A stretch of 64,000 nucleotides of DNA from Rothia sp. (in: high G+C Gram-positive bacteria) (GCA_030524105.1 JAUNHE010000006.1:1-64000), one strand, 5' to 3'. Shown: positions 15,407-24,781, counted from the first letter of the stretch. The notes: generated from the sequence alone by a model not told the origin. Translations and numbers: made by a program.

Positions 15407-17458
15407 TTAAAGACCCAGTGCCTCAACAGCCCTGATAAGGGCAATATGGGCCAGGGCATGCGGAAAGTTCCCGGTCATTCTGTCCTGGTCAAAACTGTAT
15501 TCGGAGCTCATCAAGCCCAGGTCGTTAGCTGTCTCCAAAACCGCATCCAGCAGGGCTCTTCCGTCGCGGACACGACCAGAACGAATATACTGTTCGGCCA
15601 ACCAAAGAGAAGCACCATAGTGTGGGTTGTCCTGATCCGTAAATCCGTCAAAACCATTCCGGTTAGTGTAACGGTAGATCATTCCCGAGCGGTGTTGCAG
15701 TTCTTGCTCAATCCGCGCCACAGTCCCTAACATACGCGGATCGTCCCAAGCCAGTAAGCCCACTTGGGCCAGCTGTAAGAGGGAAGCATCCACCGACTCT
15801 CCATCGTAAACCTGGACAAAAGAATTAAGCGACTCATTAAAACCGTGCTCAAGGATCTCTGATGCAACCCTGTCCCGGCAGCTAGACCAAAGCTCAACAT
15901 CTCCACTAAAACCATATTCAGCTACAGCCCTCACACCGGCATCAAAAGCAGCCCAGAGCATAGCCTGTGAATGGGTGAAAACCTGCGGTTCTCCCAAAAA
16001 CTCCCAGATAGACCGATCCGGCAACCCAATACGTTCTGCCGCAGCATTCAGCAGGGCCTGCTGCAAAGACCAGGACAGCTGATCCTCCTCCGCCCCCCTG
16101 CTACGCAAGTGAGCAAAAGTAACCAGCACCTGCCCCAAAGCATCCCCTTGAAAGTGCTTATCGGCACCATTACCCGAACGCACCGGCCAGGACCCCTCAT
16201 AACCGGGTAACTCCAAAAACCGCTCCATGTCATCTTTTTCTCCGGCAACCCCGTAGAGAGCATGCAACTTGTGAGGATTATGAGCCAGCGCCCGTAAAAT
16301 CCAGTTACGCAACTGAGCGGTTTCCCTCTCATGCCCATGGGTTACAGTAACATCCATGGCCATAGCAACATCGCGCAGCCAGCAGAAACGAAAATCCCAG
16401 TTGCGCCGCCCCCCAATGACCTCTGGCAAGGAACTAGTCAGTGCAGCAACCAGGCCGCCAGTTTCTCTAGAAATCATGGCACGCAAAACCAGCAAGGACC
16501 TTAACCTTGCCTCCCGGTAAAGATCGTCATTCTTGGTCAAAATCTGCTCAGCAGTGCTAGGAACAATACTCTGAGCGGAAGTTTGAACTAACTCATGGTA
16601 GGTAGCAGGATCTATCTCTAAAGCCTGAGTATTAGAATTTTCCTGGCCGGCAGCCAGCTGCTGATCTGAAAAATCCTGGCTATGCTGCTGCTGGCCCGGC
16701 TCCTCGACCGGCCGGCTAGAACTAGACCAGGGCGCCGGCGCCCAACTGGCCTGGCTCGCCGCTACCGGATGATAAAGATCTGACCACTCACGCCACTGCT
16801 CCAGAGTATAAGTAAGAGCAGTAGGGTACTCCAAAGCTGCCGGCGGATTGTGGTGGGAGGGAAAGTAGCTTAAAGAAAAAACAAAGTTCTGCCCGGCTGC
16901 AACAGTAAAAGTATCGGTATGGTTACCGTAGTGGCCCTCTGGAATAGGCGCACCCCGCAGCGCCAGGGCATGAGGGCCCGCCAACCCCACCAGCATAGCC
17001 TGGCTAGAATCTGCCGTCCCCTCCGCCTCTGTGCTGGCCTCATAGTGAGTAACCCAGGGGGTTGTCCTGCCATAGTCAAAGCGGAGGTTGAGTTCGTGCA
17101 GCATAGTTAGCTCACCGGTTAAACCCTCAACATTACGCATGATGGTAGCGCTAGCAGACAGAGGCATAAAATCTGTCACCCTCACGCTGGCCTCCCCCAC
17201 ATGCCAGACTGTCTGTAAAATAAAGGACTTCTCCCGGTAAGAACGCTCAGTTCTCACCTCTGCCACCGGAGCCGGATTGACTGACTCAAGAGGAGCTAAA
17301 AGCCAGCGCCCGTGCTCACGTTCGCCAAGCAAGGCAGCAAAAACAGCGCCCGAATCAAAACGGGGCGCACAAAACCAGTCAATTGAGCCAGTTCTAGAAA
17401 CTAGGGCGCCTGTGTTCATATCCGACAAGAGAGCGTAGTCCTCAATGTAAGAAGCCAT
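15407..17458 (-). CDS. Glycoside hydrolase family 15 protein
   Basis: 683 residues. The N-terminus IEDYALLSDMNTGALVSRTGSIDWFCAPRFDSGAVFAALLG and the later RRNWDFRFCWLRDVAMAMD and YEGSWPVRSGNGADKHFQGDALG are typical of actinobacterial GH15 proteins (glucoamylase or trehalase-like; the trehalase activity is known for mycobacterial members). An (alpha/alpha)6 barrel follows an N-terminal beta-sandwich. Between about residues 255 and 285 there is a Gln/Ser-rich insert (PGQQQHSQDFSDQQLA) not usual for the family. No signal peptide, so cytoplasmic; trehalose or maltodextrin breakdown is likely. Confidence 0.9.
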   Translation of the reverse strand: MASYIEDYALLSDMNTGALVSRTGSIDWFCAPRFDSGAVFAALLGEREHGRWLLAPLESVNPAPVAEVRTERSYREKSFILQTVWHVGEASVRVTDFMPLSASATIMRNVEGLTGELTMLHELNLRFDYGRTTPWVTHYEASTEAEGTADSSQAMLVGLAGPHALALRGAPIPEGHYGNHTDTFTVAAGQNFVFSLSYFPSHHNPPAALEYPTALTYTLEQWREWSDLYHPVAASQASWAPAPWSSSSRPVEEPGQQQHSQDFSDQQLAAGQENSNTQALEIDPATYHELVQTSAQSIVPSTAEQILTKNDDLYREARLRSLLVLRAMISRETGGLVAALTSSLPEVIGGRRNWDFRFCWLRDVAMAMDVTVTHGHERETAQLRNWILRALAHNPHKLHALYGVAGEKDDMERFLELPGYEGSWPVRSGNGADKHFQGDALGQVLVTFAHLRSRGAEEDQLSWSLQQALLNAAAERIGLPDRSIWEFLGEPQVFTHSQAMLWAAFDAGVRAVAEYGFSGDVELWSSCRDRVASEILEHGFNESLNSFVQVYDGESVDASLLQLAQVGLLAWDDPRMLGTVARIEQELQHRSGMIYRYTNRNGFDGFTDQDNPHYGASLWLAEQYIRSGRVRDGRALLDAVLETANDLGLMSSEYSFDQDRMTGNFPHALAHIALIRAVEALGL

Positions 17459-17502
17459 GTGGCCATCCTATCCTACCGACTAGTTAGCCAGAACTATACA
17501 AG

Positions 17503-17520
17503 ATACCCCGGGGTTATAAT
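17503..17520 (+). promoter_or_regulatory. CsoR-like operator overlapping -10 of copZ
   Basis: ATACCCCGGGGTTAT (17503-17517) resembles the copper repressor CsoR boxes known upstream of actinobacterial and Listeria copper genes (ATACCCCC-GGGGGTAT type). It overlaps a perfect -10 box TATAAT at 17515-17520, 38 bases before copZ. No csoR gene is in the window. Confidence 0.55.
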
Positions 17521-17557
17521 ACAGGCTATGGTAGAGCAGGACCAATAAGGAGTAGAC

Positions 17558-17779
17558 ATGAGCACCACCATCGTTAAAGCTAGCGGGCTAACCTGCCAGC
17601 ACTGCGTCATGAGCCTGACAGAAGAGTTAATGGAGCTAGAAGCCGTCACGGACCTTACGGTTGACCTTGTGCCAGAGGGCCCTTCCACCGTAACCATCCA
17701 GCACCAGGGTGAACTAAGACGCTCAGACATTGCCGCAGCTATTGCCGAAGCCGGCTACACCCTCCTAGAAGAGCACTAG
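17558..17779 (+). CDS. copZ: CopZ-like heavy-metal-associated chaperone
   Basis: 73 residues with a single HMA domain: GLTCQHCVMSLTEELMEL carries the metal-binding CxxC (Cys-Gln-His-Cys) and the ferredoxin-like fold ends IAAAIAEAGYTLLEEH. The ATG at 17558 follows AAGGAG. It would carry Cu(I) in the cytoplasm to the ATPase encoded 122 bases downstream. Probable CsoR-type control from the box at 17503. Confidence 0.9.
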   Translation: MSTTIVKASGLTCQHCVMSLTEELMELEAVTDLTVDLVPEGPSTVTIQHQGELRRSDIAAAIAEAGYTLLEEH

Positions 17780-17901
17780 GCTCCCCTACCCCAGTTTAAA
17801 AAGCTTTAAAGAAGAATCAAAAAGTTTTAAACATTCTTACTAAAGATCAAGGGCTAAGAAATTAATTGATTCCTACGCTCTAGCCAGAAGAAAATAAGAC
17901 C

Positions 17902-20151
17902 ATGACTACAGAACACCAACGCCTTGTCAACCTAAGTATTACCGGGATGACCTGTGCCTCCTGCGTAAGCAGGCTAGAGCGCAAACTGCGTAAAATTCCG
18001 GGCGTCAACCCAACGGTCAACCTGCCCCTGGCCTCTGCCCGCCTTCTTATTGAGGGTAACGTCTCCGACCAGCTACTCCTAGAAACCGTGCAAAAAGCCG
18101 GCTACGAGGCAAGCATTAAAACCGAGCAAGACCTGGCAGAAGAATCCCCGGAACAAGTCAAGCAGCTGGCAGATTTAAAACGGCGGATCTGGCTTACCCT
18201 CATCTTTGCCCTACCAGTTTTTGCCATCTCCATGCTACCCGGCCTGCAGTTTAAGCACTGGGGTTGGGTTCTAGCCCTCATCACCCTGCCGGTAGCCAGC
18301 TGGGCAAGCGCCCCCTTCCATCGCTCAGCCTGGATAAACATCAAACACGCCAGCTTTACCATGGACACCCTCATCTCCCTAGGAGTTAGCAGCAGCTACC
18401 TCTATTCGCTGGTACAGCTGATCCTAGACCCCACCATGACAGCCCACCCAGACCAGGCTGGGCATGCCATGAACCACCAGCTCTACTTTGATTCAGCCAG
18501 CATGGTTACCCTCTTTCTGCTCCTAGGACGCTATGTTGAAGCCCGAACCCAGCGTCGGTCCTCCCAAGCCTTACGGCAACTGCTTAACCTGGGCGTTAAA
18601 GAAGCCAGCATTCTTGACCGGGGCCAAGAAGTAAGGATTCCCGCCAGCGACCTGCTGCCCGGAGATGAGTTTCTGGTTCGCCCAGGAGAAAAAATTGCCA
18701 CAGACGGCCTGGTTGTAGCCGGACAATCCGCCCTAGACCTGTCTCTACTCACCGGCGAATCTATGCCGGTAGAGGTTAAAACCGGAGATCAAGTAACCGG
18801 GGCAACCCTCAACCTCAGCGGAGTGCTCCGGGTGCGCGCCAGCAGGGTCGGCTCTGCCACCACCCTGGCCCAAATAGGTAGGCTGGTAAGCCAAGCCCAG
18901 TCCAGCAAGGCTAAAATTTCACGGCTAGCCGACCGCATTTCTGCCATCTTTGTTCCACTTGTGATTGGCCTAGCCCTCCTTGTCCTCTTCTGCTGGATCC
19001 TGCTGACCGGCGACTTTAACGCCGCCTTTGTAGCTGCCGTCTCTGTCCTGGTGATTGCCTGCCCCTGCGCCCTAGGCCTGGCAACACCCACCGCCCTCCT
19101 AGCCGGCACCAGTCGAGGCTCACAACTGGGAATCCTGATGAGCAATGCCCAGGTTTTAGAAAGCAGCAAAAATATTAGCAGGATTGTTTTTGATAAAACC
19201 GCCACCTTAACCTCAGGCCAGCTGAGCCTTGTCCACATCCAGTCCGTGGGAAATTTCTCTGACCAGCAGCTACTAGAATTTGCCGCCGCAGCCGAAGCAG
19301 GCTCTGAACACCCCATAGGCAAGGCCCTAGTAGCCAGCGCCGGCCAGCAGCAAGGAAGACACCAGGCCAGCGATTTTGAGGCAGTAGCCGGTGGCGGTGT
19401 CCTAGCAACCATAAAAACTGCAGCCCAGCCCGGGCAGGAGGAGCAGCCCACCACCCACCGGGTACTGCTAGGCCAGCCATCCTTTCTAGAGCAGCAAGGT
19501 GCCAGCCTACCGGCAAAAATACTGGACCAGCTAAGCCAATCCGAGCTGCAAGGATACACCACAGTTCTACTAGCCCTAGACGGTAAAGTTCAGGGCCTGC
19601 TCAGCCTAGCCGACTCCCCAAAGGCTGAGGCAGCTAGCAGCATCGCCCGGCTCAAGAAGATGGGCATTACCCCCTTCCTTTTAAGCGGAGACTCAGCACG
19701 GGTAGCTCAGGCCGTAGCCAAAGAAGTAGGCATCGAACCAGAGCGAGTCTACGCAGAAGTTTCCCCAACACAAAAAGCAGAACAGATCCTTGCCCTCCAG
19801 GCCGATGGCGCCGGGGTAGCTATGGTAGGTGACGGTATTAACGATGCCGCCGCCCTAGCCCAGGCTGACCTGGGTATAGCCCTGGGCTCCGGTACGGATC
19901 TTGCCCTAGAAGCCGCAGATATGACCCTACTCAACAACGACCTCAACTCCATCCCTACCGCTATCCGCCTAGCCAGATCCACCCTTAACCTCATCAAATC
20001 CAATCTTTTCTGGGCCTTTGCCTACAACACCTTGGCTATTCCTCTGGCTGCCCTAGGCCTGCTCAACCCCATGATCGCAGCGGCAGCCATGGCCTGCAGC
20101 TCGGTCTTTGTCCTACTCAACTCCAGCCGACTGCTGCGCTTTAAACCCTAA
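17902..20151 (+). CDS. copA: Copper-translocating P1B-type ATPase
   Basis: 749 residues: one N-terminal HMA domain (GMTCASC, Cys18/Cys21), eight membrane helices, actuator-domain TGES (LLTGESMPV), the CPC copper site in [26 protein letters not shown] in the nucleotide domain, and [24 protein letters not shown]. It exports Cu(I). Oddities: the phosphorylation loop reads DKTAT (residues 431-435) where the family has DKTGT, and the hinge has AAALA instead of APALA. The catalytic Asp is kept, so the pump may be active with changed kinetics. Confidence 0.93.
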   Translation: MTTEHQRLVNLSITGMTCASCVSRLERKLRKIPGVNPTVNLPLASARLLIEGNVSDQLLLETVQKAGYEASIKTEQDLAEESPEQVKQLADLKRRIWLTLIFALPVFAISMLPGLQFKHWGWVLALITLPVASWASAPFHRSAWINIKHASFTMDTLISLGVSSSYLYSLVQLILDPTMTAHPDQAGHAMNHQLYFDSASMVTLFLLLGRYVEARTQRRSSQALRQLLNLGVKEASILDRGQEVRIPASDLLPGDEFLVRPGEKIATDGLVVAGQSALDLSLLTGESMPVEVKTGDQVTGATLNLSGVLRVRASRVGSATTLAQIGRLVSQAQSSKAKISRLADRISAIFVPLVIGLALLVLFCWILLTGDFNAAFVAAVSVLVIACPCALGLATPTALLAGTSRGSQLGILMSNAQVLESSKNISRIVFDKTATLTSGQLSLVHIQSVGNFSDQQLLEFAAAAEAGSEHPIGKALVASAGQQQGRHQASDFEAVAGGGVLATIKTAAQPGQEEQPTTHRVLLGQPSFLEQQGASLPAKILDQLSQSELQGYTTVLLALDGKVQGLLSLADSPKAEAASSIARLKKMGITPFLLSGDSARVAQAVAKEVGIEPERVYAEVSPTQKAEQILALQADGAGVAMVGDGINDAAALAQADLGIALGSGTDLALEAADMTLLNNDLNSIPTAIRLARSTLNLIKSNLFWAFAYNTLAIPLAALGLLNPMIAAAAMACSSVFVLLNSSRLLRFKP

Positions 20152-20315
20152 ACTGTCCCCCCTTCTTCTGGACTGAAAAATTTTTCAAAAGTGAGCGTGA
20201 GCTTTCCTGACCAGGCCCGTCTAACTCATGACGGCGCCGGCGGACGCTTCGACCAATCTTTTTTACACTGGCGGTGCCGTCCCTCCGCTCCAGCCAGAAA
20301 CTAAGGAGAAAGATC

Positions 20316-20810
20316 ATGGCACAGAGTTCAGCCCCAGCAAACTCCCAACCCGGCCAGCTAGAGAGCACAGCTTCAAGCAGCACTGGCACACTAGCCCACA
20401 ATATTGGTGCTGACCAAACCAACGGAACCACCCAGGTGAATGACACCGTCATCGCTAAAATTGCCGGCCTGGCCCTACGCGAAGTTGCGGGGGTTTACGC
20501 ACTTGGTGGCGGGGCAGCCCGGGCCATGGGTGCCTTCCGATCCTTCACCGGCCAAGAAGACAACCTTAAGCAGGGTATCTCCGTAGAGGTAGGCCAAACC
20601 CAGGCGGCCCTAGACCTCTCTTTGGTTGTTGAATACCCCTACCCGCTGTACCAGGTGGCAGATGAGGCCCGCAGTGCCGTCATCCAGGCCATCGAGAGTT
20701 TAGCCGGGCTCGAAGTAACCGAAGTCAACATCGAGATCCTTGATGTGCACGTCGACTCAGAAGACGACAACCAAACCGTGACCGCAGCAAACGAAAGTCG
20801 TGTTAAGTAG
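20316..20810 (+). CDS. Asp23/Gls24 family envelope stress protein
   Basis: 164 residues from the ATG at 20316 (AAGGAG upstream). After a Ser/Gln/Thr-rich N-terminal 45 residues comes the Asp23 domain: NDTVIAKIAGLALREVAGVYALGGG, then VEVGQTQAALDLSLVVEYPYPLYQVADEARSAVIQAIESLAGLEVTEVNIEILDVHV. In Firmicutes Asp23 is a membrane-anchored shell protein linked to alkaline and cell-wall stress. It begins a run of nine close genes to 24781. The preceding 165 bases hold the operon promoter, which I cannot define. Confidence 0.9.
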   Translation: MAQSSAPANSQPGQLESTASSSTGTLAHNIGADQTNGTTQVNDTVIAKIAGLALREVAGVYALGGGAARAMGAFRSFTGQEDNLKQGISVEVGQTQAALDLSLVVEYPYPLYQVADEARSAVIQAIESLAGLEVTEVNIEILDVHVDSEDDNQTVTAANESRVK

Positions 20811-21007
20811 TGAATAAGACCATCCTTGGACTCATCATTGGTGCAGCTTTAGCCTTTGCCGGCCTAGAATACGGTTTTGCTGGCTTGATCCTACTCGCCA
20901 TCTTTATGGCACTTGGAGCCGCAGCGGCCAACCTGTTTGACGGGAACTCCCTCAACCTCAAAGGCGCTTGGGAATCCCTCTTCAACCGAGGTTCTTCCTC
21001 CAGGTAA
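20810..21007 (+). CDS. Small two-helix membrane protein of the Asp23 operon
   Basis: 65 residues: MNKTILGLIIGAALAFAGLEYGFAGLILLAIFMALGAAAANLFDG, two hydrophobic helices, then a short polar tail. A GTG start overlaps the previous stop by one base. The size and position match DUF2273-like proteins that lie beside asp23 genes in Gram-positive bacteria, probably as membrane anchor. Confidence 0.8.
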   Translation: MNKTILGLIIGAALAFAGLEYGFAGLILLAIFMALGAAAANLFDGNSLNLKGAWESLFNRGSSSR

Positions 21008-21040
21008 AACGGCCGATCAGCGGTTTACGAAAGAAAAGAA

Positions 21041-21400
21041 ATGAATTCAAGACATCGCGGAAACACCACCGTCGCCAAAAAGGCCTTGGTCTCTGCGTGC
21101 GGTGCCGTAGCTGCCGAAGCTTTCAGCCTCTGCCCCTCCCAGGTTAAAACCAGCCTGGCTGACTGCTCCGGTAAGCTCGGCATCGAAATCTCAGTGCCAG
21201 CAAAACTTCCCCCCCTGCACCAGATCACAGCCCATTCAGACTTTACCAACCAGTTGGGCGGCTCCCTCTTTGAACTGGCTCACCGGGCCAGGACAGAAAT
21301 TATTGACCGGGCAGGAAGCATCTGCGGCGCTGAAATAGGAACCGTCAACATTAACTTCACCGGCACCTGTAGCCCGCGCAAGGAGGTGCGCGTACGATGA
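21041..21400 (+). CDS. Second Asp23/Gls24-like protein
   Basis: 119 residues without membrane segments. KALVSACGAVAAEAFSLCPSQVKTSLADCSGKLGIEISVPAKLPPL and the end TEIIDRAGSICGAEIGTVNINFTG follow the strand-helix pattern of an Asp23 domain, though much diverged and cysteine-rich. Its stop overlaps the next ATG (ATGA). It could form mixed assemblies with the protein encoded at 20316. Confidence 0.6.
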   Translation: MNSRHRGNTTVAKKALVSACGAVAAEAFSLCPSQVKTSLADCSGKLGIEISVPAKLPPLHQITAHSDFTNQLGGSLFELAHRARTEIIDRAGSICGAEIGTVNINFTGTCSPRKEVRVR

Positions 21401-21981
21401 GCCAATCAGGCCCCTTCCATACCTATATGATACGCCGGGAAACCCACTCCTCGCGTGCGCAAACATCAATCGTTGCGGCCATACTGATTCTGGCCTTAGT
21501 CCTTTGGGTTGGCAGCGAAATCATCCTTGACATCCTGGGCGGTGACCACCTGCTGCTGGCACCAGAGACCATGTTCAACATTGTTGTTGGGCTACCTGCC
21601 TCCGTTGCAGACTCCCTGATCTACCTGGCAGCCAGCCTGCTAGCCATCACCGGCTTAATCTTCTGCATCAAGGCTCTTAGCCCCGGCCGCTTCAAAAAAC
21701 ACTGGGCGGCTAATACAAGCCGCAGCGCCTACGTTATTGACGACAAGGTAACGGCAGCAGCAATCAGTCAGGCCGTACGCCGCCAGTTTGGCTTAACCTC
21801 AGCCCAGGTCAGCACCAGCGTCTACAAACGTAAGGTAACAGTACACATCACCCCCAACTCAGGACGACCAGTAGACCCCCAAGAAATAACCACCTTCACC
21901 CAAAAAACGCTTGATTCCTACGGCCTTAACCCACAGCTACTGGCCTCCTGTGCCGTATCCGAGAAAGGAATAGTAGCCTAA
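21397..21981 (+). CDS. DUF6286-type membrane protein of the Asp23 operon
   Basis: 194 residues: two membrane helices (IVAAILILALVLWVGSEIIL, SLIYLAASLLAITGLIFCI) followed by a cytoplasmic domain with KVTAAAISQAVRRQFGLTSAQVSTSVYKRKVTVHITP, the pattern of the DUF6286/AmaP-like proteins of actinobacterial asp23 clusters. Overlaps the preceding gene by 4 bases and is 2 bases from the next. Confidence 0.75.
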   Translation: MSQSGPFHTYMIRRETHSSRAQTSIVAAILILALVLWVGSEIILDILGGDHLLLAPETMFNIVVGLPASVADSLIYLAASLLAITGLIFCIKALSPGRFKKHWAANTSRSAYVIDDKVTAAAISQAVRRQFGLTSAQVSTSVYKRKVTVHITPNSGRPVDPQEITTFTQKTLDSYGLNPQLLASCAVSEKGIVA

Positions 21982-21983
21982 CT

Positions 21984-22607
21984 ATGGGAAACACACCGCG
22001 TGCAATTAATAGGATCCTGCTGGGCATACTGGGCCTGACCCTGCTAACCGCTGGTCTGGGCCTTATTGCCATTACCGCTAACGAACCTATCAAACACAGC
22101 TGGAATTCTGCCATGACAAGCGGCCAGCAGGCAGCCCGCCGAGCCTTCGAAAAACTGGCCGCCCCCTGGGGCTTTAGCTGGATCACCCTAGGAACCCTTG
22201 TTTTTCTGATCCTAGTTATGATCCTCATGATCCAGTGGATTCTAGCCCAGTACGCAAACCGCAGTAAAACCCTCAAGGGGCAGGGCAGCTCCCTCATAGA
22301 GCACAGGCCCGAAGGAAAAACCAGCTTCAGCACCGAATTTGCCCGTCAAGCCTTAAGCAAGTCCATCAAAGACAACCCAGAGGTACTCTCCCTCACCGTC
22401 AATAATCTGGTCTTGCCTAAAAAATCCTCCGGCCTACACCTCAAAATTGAGGCCAGGCAAGGCAGCAATCCGGCCAAACTCCAGGAAAGCATTGACCAAT
22501 CTATTGCCGGCTTAGATGCCCTACTAGGCCAGCAGGTGCCCATTACCGTAGCAATTACCGGAGGAATCCGGGCCAGAATCACCGAAGACAGCCCCCGAGT
22601 AGACTAG
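21984..22607 (+). CDS. AmaP-like membrane anchor of the Asp23 operon
   Basis: 207 residues. Two helices (ILLGILGLTLLTAGLGLIAIT, WITLGTLVFLILVMILMIQWILA) and a cytoplasmic part (SLTVNNLVLPKKSSGLHLKIEARQG, LDALLGQQVPITVAITGGIRARI), the plan of AmaP, which anchors Asp23 to the membrane in Staphylococcus. Tightly spaced with its neighbours. Confidence 0.75.
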   Translation: MGNTPRAINRILLGILGLTLLTAGLGLIAITANEPIKHSWNSAMTSGQQAARRAFEKLAAPWGFSWITLGTLVFLILVMILMIQWILAQYANRSKTLKGQGSSLIEHRPEGKTSFSTEFARQALSKSIKDNPEVLSLTVNNLVLPKKSSGLHLKIEARQGSNPAKLQESIDQSIAGLDALLGQQVPITVAITGGIRARITEDSPRVD

Positions 22608-22673
22608 AAACTACAGACAGAAGGGCACAAGAACAAACCCGCTCCCTGGTTCAGCAATCATGCAAGGAGCCCT

Positions 22674-23234
22674 ATGACGCCAGCACCATCACAGCTGCAC
22701 CTGCAGTCAGACACCCTGCTCTGCGAGCGCGCAGCCGACGGCGACACCGCCGCCTTTCAGGCCCTGATCCGCCGCTACGGCCCCAGTATGCGCGCCTACG
22801 CCATCCGCCTGACTGGCAGCCAGGCCGATGCCGACGACGTCCTGCAAGAAACCCTGATCCAGGCCTGGAAAAAAATTGATACCGTACACAACCCCCAACG
22901 GATTAAAAGCTGGCTGATGACCCTGGTCAGCCGAAAAGGTATTGACTACCTGCGGTCACAAAAAAGTAGCAGCAATCTTGATGCTGGCCCCGAACCGCCA
23001 GCCCAGGGGCCCACCCCCGAGCAGAGCGCTATTACCGGCTCTAGCCTGGATGCCCTCAGCCAGGTGCTGCAAAAACTACCCCCACAACAACGACAGATAT
23101 GGGTTATGCGGGAAATCGGTAAAGCCTCTTACCGGGAGATTGCAGAAACATTAGAGATTTCCGAAGCCAGCGTCCGGGGCCGCCTAGCCCGAGCACGCCT
23201 GGCCCTACTAGAAGGAATGGAGGCTTGGAAGTAA
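22674..23234 (+). CDS. ECF-type RNA polymerase sigma factor
   Basis: 186 residues. Region 2 is LIRRYGPSMRAYAIRLTGSQADADDVLQETLIQAWKKIDTV with RIKSWLMTLVSRKGIDYLR, region 4 is QVLQKLPPQQRQIWVMREIGKASYREIAETLEISEASVRGRLARARLALL. No extra domain, so a typical ECF sigma factor. Its stop overlaps the ATG of the next gene, which encodes a zinc-finger protein fused to an Asp23 domain, the likely anti-sigma. It probably drives its own envelope-stress operon. Confidence 0.92.
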   Translation: MTPAPSQLHLQSDTLLCERAADGDTAAFQALIRRYGPSMRAYAIRLTGSQADADDVLQETLIQAWKKIDTVHNPQRIKSWLMTLVSRKGIDYLRSQKSSSNLDAGPEPPAQGPTPEQSAITGSSLDALSQVLQKLPPQQRQIWVMREIGKASYREIAETLEISEASVRGRLARARLALLEGMEAWK

Positions 23235-23806
23235 TGGCAGACTGCACTATCCCGCTCGAAACGCTGAGCGACTGGTTAGAAGAAGATCACAGTCAAGCTG
23301 GCTCAGCGGCCCAGCAGCAGCTTAGTGAGCACATCGACTCCTGCCCCATCTGCACCCAGCGTGTGGTGGCTCTGCGCAAACTAGAGCAGGCCACGGCAGA
23401 GCTGGAGCAAGCCGATCTAGAAGAGCAGCAGGCTCAGAGCGGCTGGTTAGACAAGATTCTCTCTAATATTGTTTTAGAAACCAAGGCCGGCCGTTCTATC
23501 CCCATTAGCAGCGATGAGTCAACAGACTGGCTGGCGCAAACTGAGGGGTCTGTGCTGGCCGCTATCCGCCAGGCAGCCGATCAGCTGGGTCATATTTTGA
23601 TAGGGCGCTGCCGCCTCCTGGGAGATATTGAGCAGGCAGGTGCCCCGGTTCAGATTGACGTCACGGCTTCGGTAGAATGCGGTGTGGTGATTGCACAAGC
23701 GACTGCTAGGCTGCGTCAGCTGATCCTTGCCGAAGTTGCCCGTGTCTCGGAGCTCAACCTGACTGCCGTTAACATCACCGTTGAGGATATTTACGAGTTG
23801 GTTTAG
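23234..23806 (+). CDS. Zinc-finger anti-sigma / Asp23 fusion protein
   Basis: 190 residues from the ATG at 23234, which shares the A of the sigma gene stop and has GGAGG upstream. The N-terminus carries an HxxxCxxC zinc-binding site (EHIDSCPICTQRV, about residues 35-47), as in zf-HC2 anti-sigma factors. After an acidic/Gln-rich linker, residues 115-190 form an Asp23 domain (QIDVTASVECGVVIAQATARLRQLILAEVARVSELNLTAVNITVEDIY). No membrane segment, unlike most ECF anti-sigmas; membrane contact would come through other Asp23/AmaP proteins. Function as anti-sigma is inferred from position and motif. Confidence 0.8.
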   Translation: MADCTIPLETLSDWLEEDHSQAGSAAQQQLSEHIDSCPICTQRVVALRKLEQATAELEQADLEEQQAQSGWLDKILSNIVLETKAGRSIPISSDESTDWLAQTEGSVLAAIRQAADQLGHILIGRCRLLGDIEQAGAPVQIDVTASVECGVVIAQATARLRQLILAEVARVSELNLTAVNITVEDIYELV

Positions 23807-23841
23807 CTTTTGCCAGCTTACCTACCTGACCCCACGAGAAT

Positions 23842-24312
23842 ATGATGACCACAGAAATCTACCTTGGCCCCCACCAGCAGGAGCAAGAAGATAGCTCTTT
23901 TTCAGAAGAGCAGAGGCAGCTGCTGCAAAAAATTAGGACCGCTGTGCTCAACCACGACGGTGTTGACCGTCTTTACCAGCCTGCCACGAGCGCAGGTCAG
24001 CTCCTGCGCACGGCTAGCTCTCGGGCTGCCCGGCTACGCGCTAGCGGATTCCAGTTGCAAGAGCGAAGCAGCCAGCGGTGCACTAGCAGCCAGGCAGATG
24101 AGGTTGATCTGCTGCTCTGTTTGCGGCTGGGCACAGCAGCTAAGGCTCCGGTACCGCACACTGTGCGCTCCCTAGCCCGACTTATTCGGGGTATTTTAGC
24201 CCAAGAGGAGGCTGGCGCAGGCGCCAGCCAAACCGGCTGGGGGCGGGTTGCTATCTCTATCGAGGTGGTCAATATGGGAGGTCAGGCAAGCAGCCTGGGG
24301 GCAGAACAGTAA
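23842..24312 (+). CDS. Hypothetical protein of the Asp23 operon, Asp23-like C-terminus
   Basis: 156 residues, soluble. ATG at 23842, with a second ATG next to it. The first half is Gln/Ser/Arg-rich (EEQRQLLQKIRTAVLNHDGVDRLYQP); the second half (DEVDLLLCLRLGTAAKAPVPHTVRSLARLIRGILA, GRVAISIEVVNM) has the strand-helix-strand order of the Asp23 fold, as in the degenerate partners found in actinobacterial clusters. No enzyme motif. Confidence 0.6.
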   Translation: MMTTEIYLGPHQQEQEDSSFSEEQRQLLQKIRTAVLNHDGVDRLYQPATSAGQLLRTASSRAARLRASGFQLQERSSQRCTSSQADEVDLLLCLRLGTAAKAPVPHTVRSLARLIRGILAQEEAGAGASQTGWGRVAISIEVVNMGGQASSLGAEQ

Positions 24313-24397
24313 AAATAGCCGGGCCCTAGCCACACAAAACGGGCCAGCTGCAGTCAATAGAGCGTAAACTAGTACAGACGCATCAGGAGGAATATTA

Positions 24398-24781
24398 GTG
24401 GCTCAGCAGCGCCCCCGCGGCTTCAAAGAGAACGTAACAGGACCGCTTGTTATAGCAGCAGTCCTGGCCATAGTTGCCTTCTTTGGAACCTTTATTTTTG
24501 CTACCGGCGGTACCAATAACCAGCCGCAACTTCTCTTAGCGGCTAGCGTAGCGGGTGGGGTTTTTGTTGTTACCCTGGTCGGCTGCGCAACCCTGATTAT
24601 GGTAGAGAAACCTAACGATCCCGCCCTTGGCCAGGGCACCGGTATTAACCGGTCTTCGGCCAAACTTTACGAGCAGGCCAAGGCTAGGCGCCTGGCCCAG
24701 GAGCAGGAAAAAACCCGTCCGGGGTCGGCCCCCAGCCAGGGCCGACCCGCGCAAGACGAGGGCACAGCCTCGGGCAGTTAG
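24398..24781 (+). CDS. Two-helix membrane protein ending the Asp23 operon
   Basis: 127 residues from a GTG with a strong AGGAGG upstream. Two hydrophobic helices (GPLVIAAVLAIVAFFGTFIFATGG, LLLAASVAGGVFVVTLVGCATLIMVE) and a Gln/Arg/Pro-rich cytoplasmic tail. No recognised family. Its stop overlaps the convergent betA gene by 4 bases, leaving no room for a separate terminator. Confidence 0.7.
   Translation: MAQQRPRGFKENVTGPLVIAAVLAIVAFFGTFIFATGGTNNQPQLLLAASVAGGVFVVTLVGCATLIMVEKPNDPALGQGTGINRSSAKLYEQAKARRLAQEQEKTRPGSAPSQGRPAQDEGTASGS

Noticed and set aside
15359-15730. Plus-strand frame opposite the GH15 gene
   Set aside because: Shadow of the well-supported GH15 gene.
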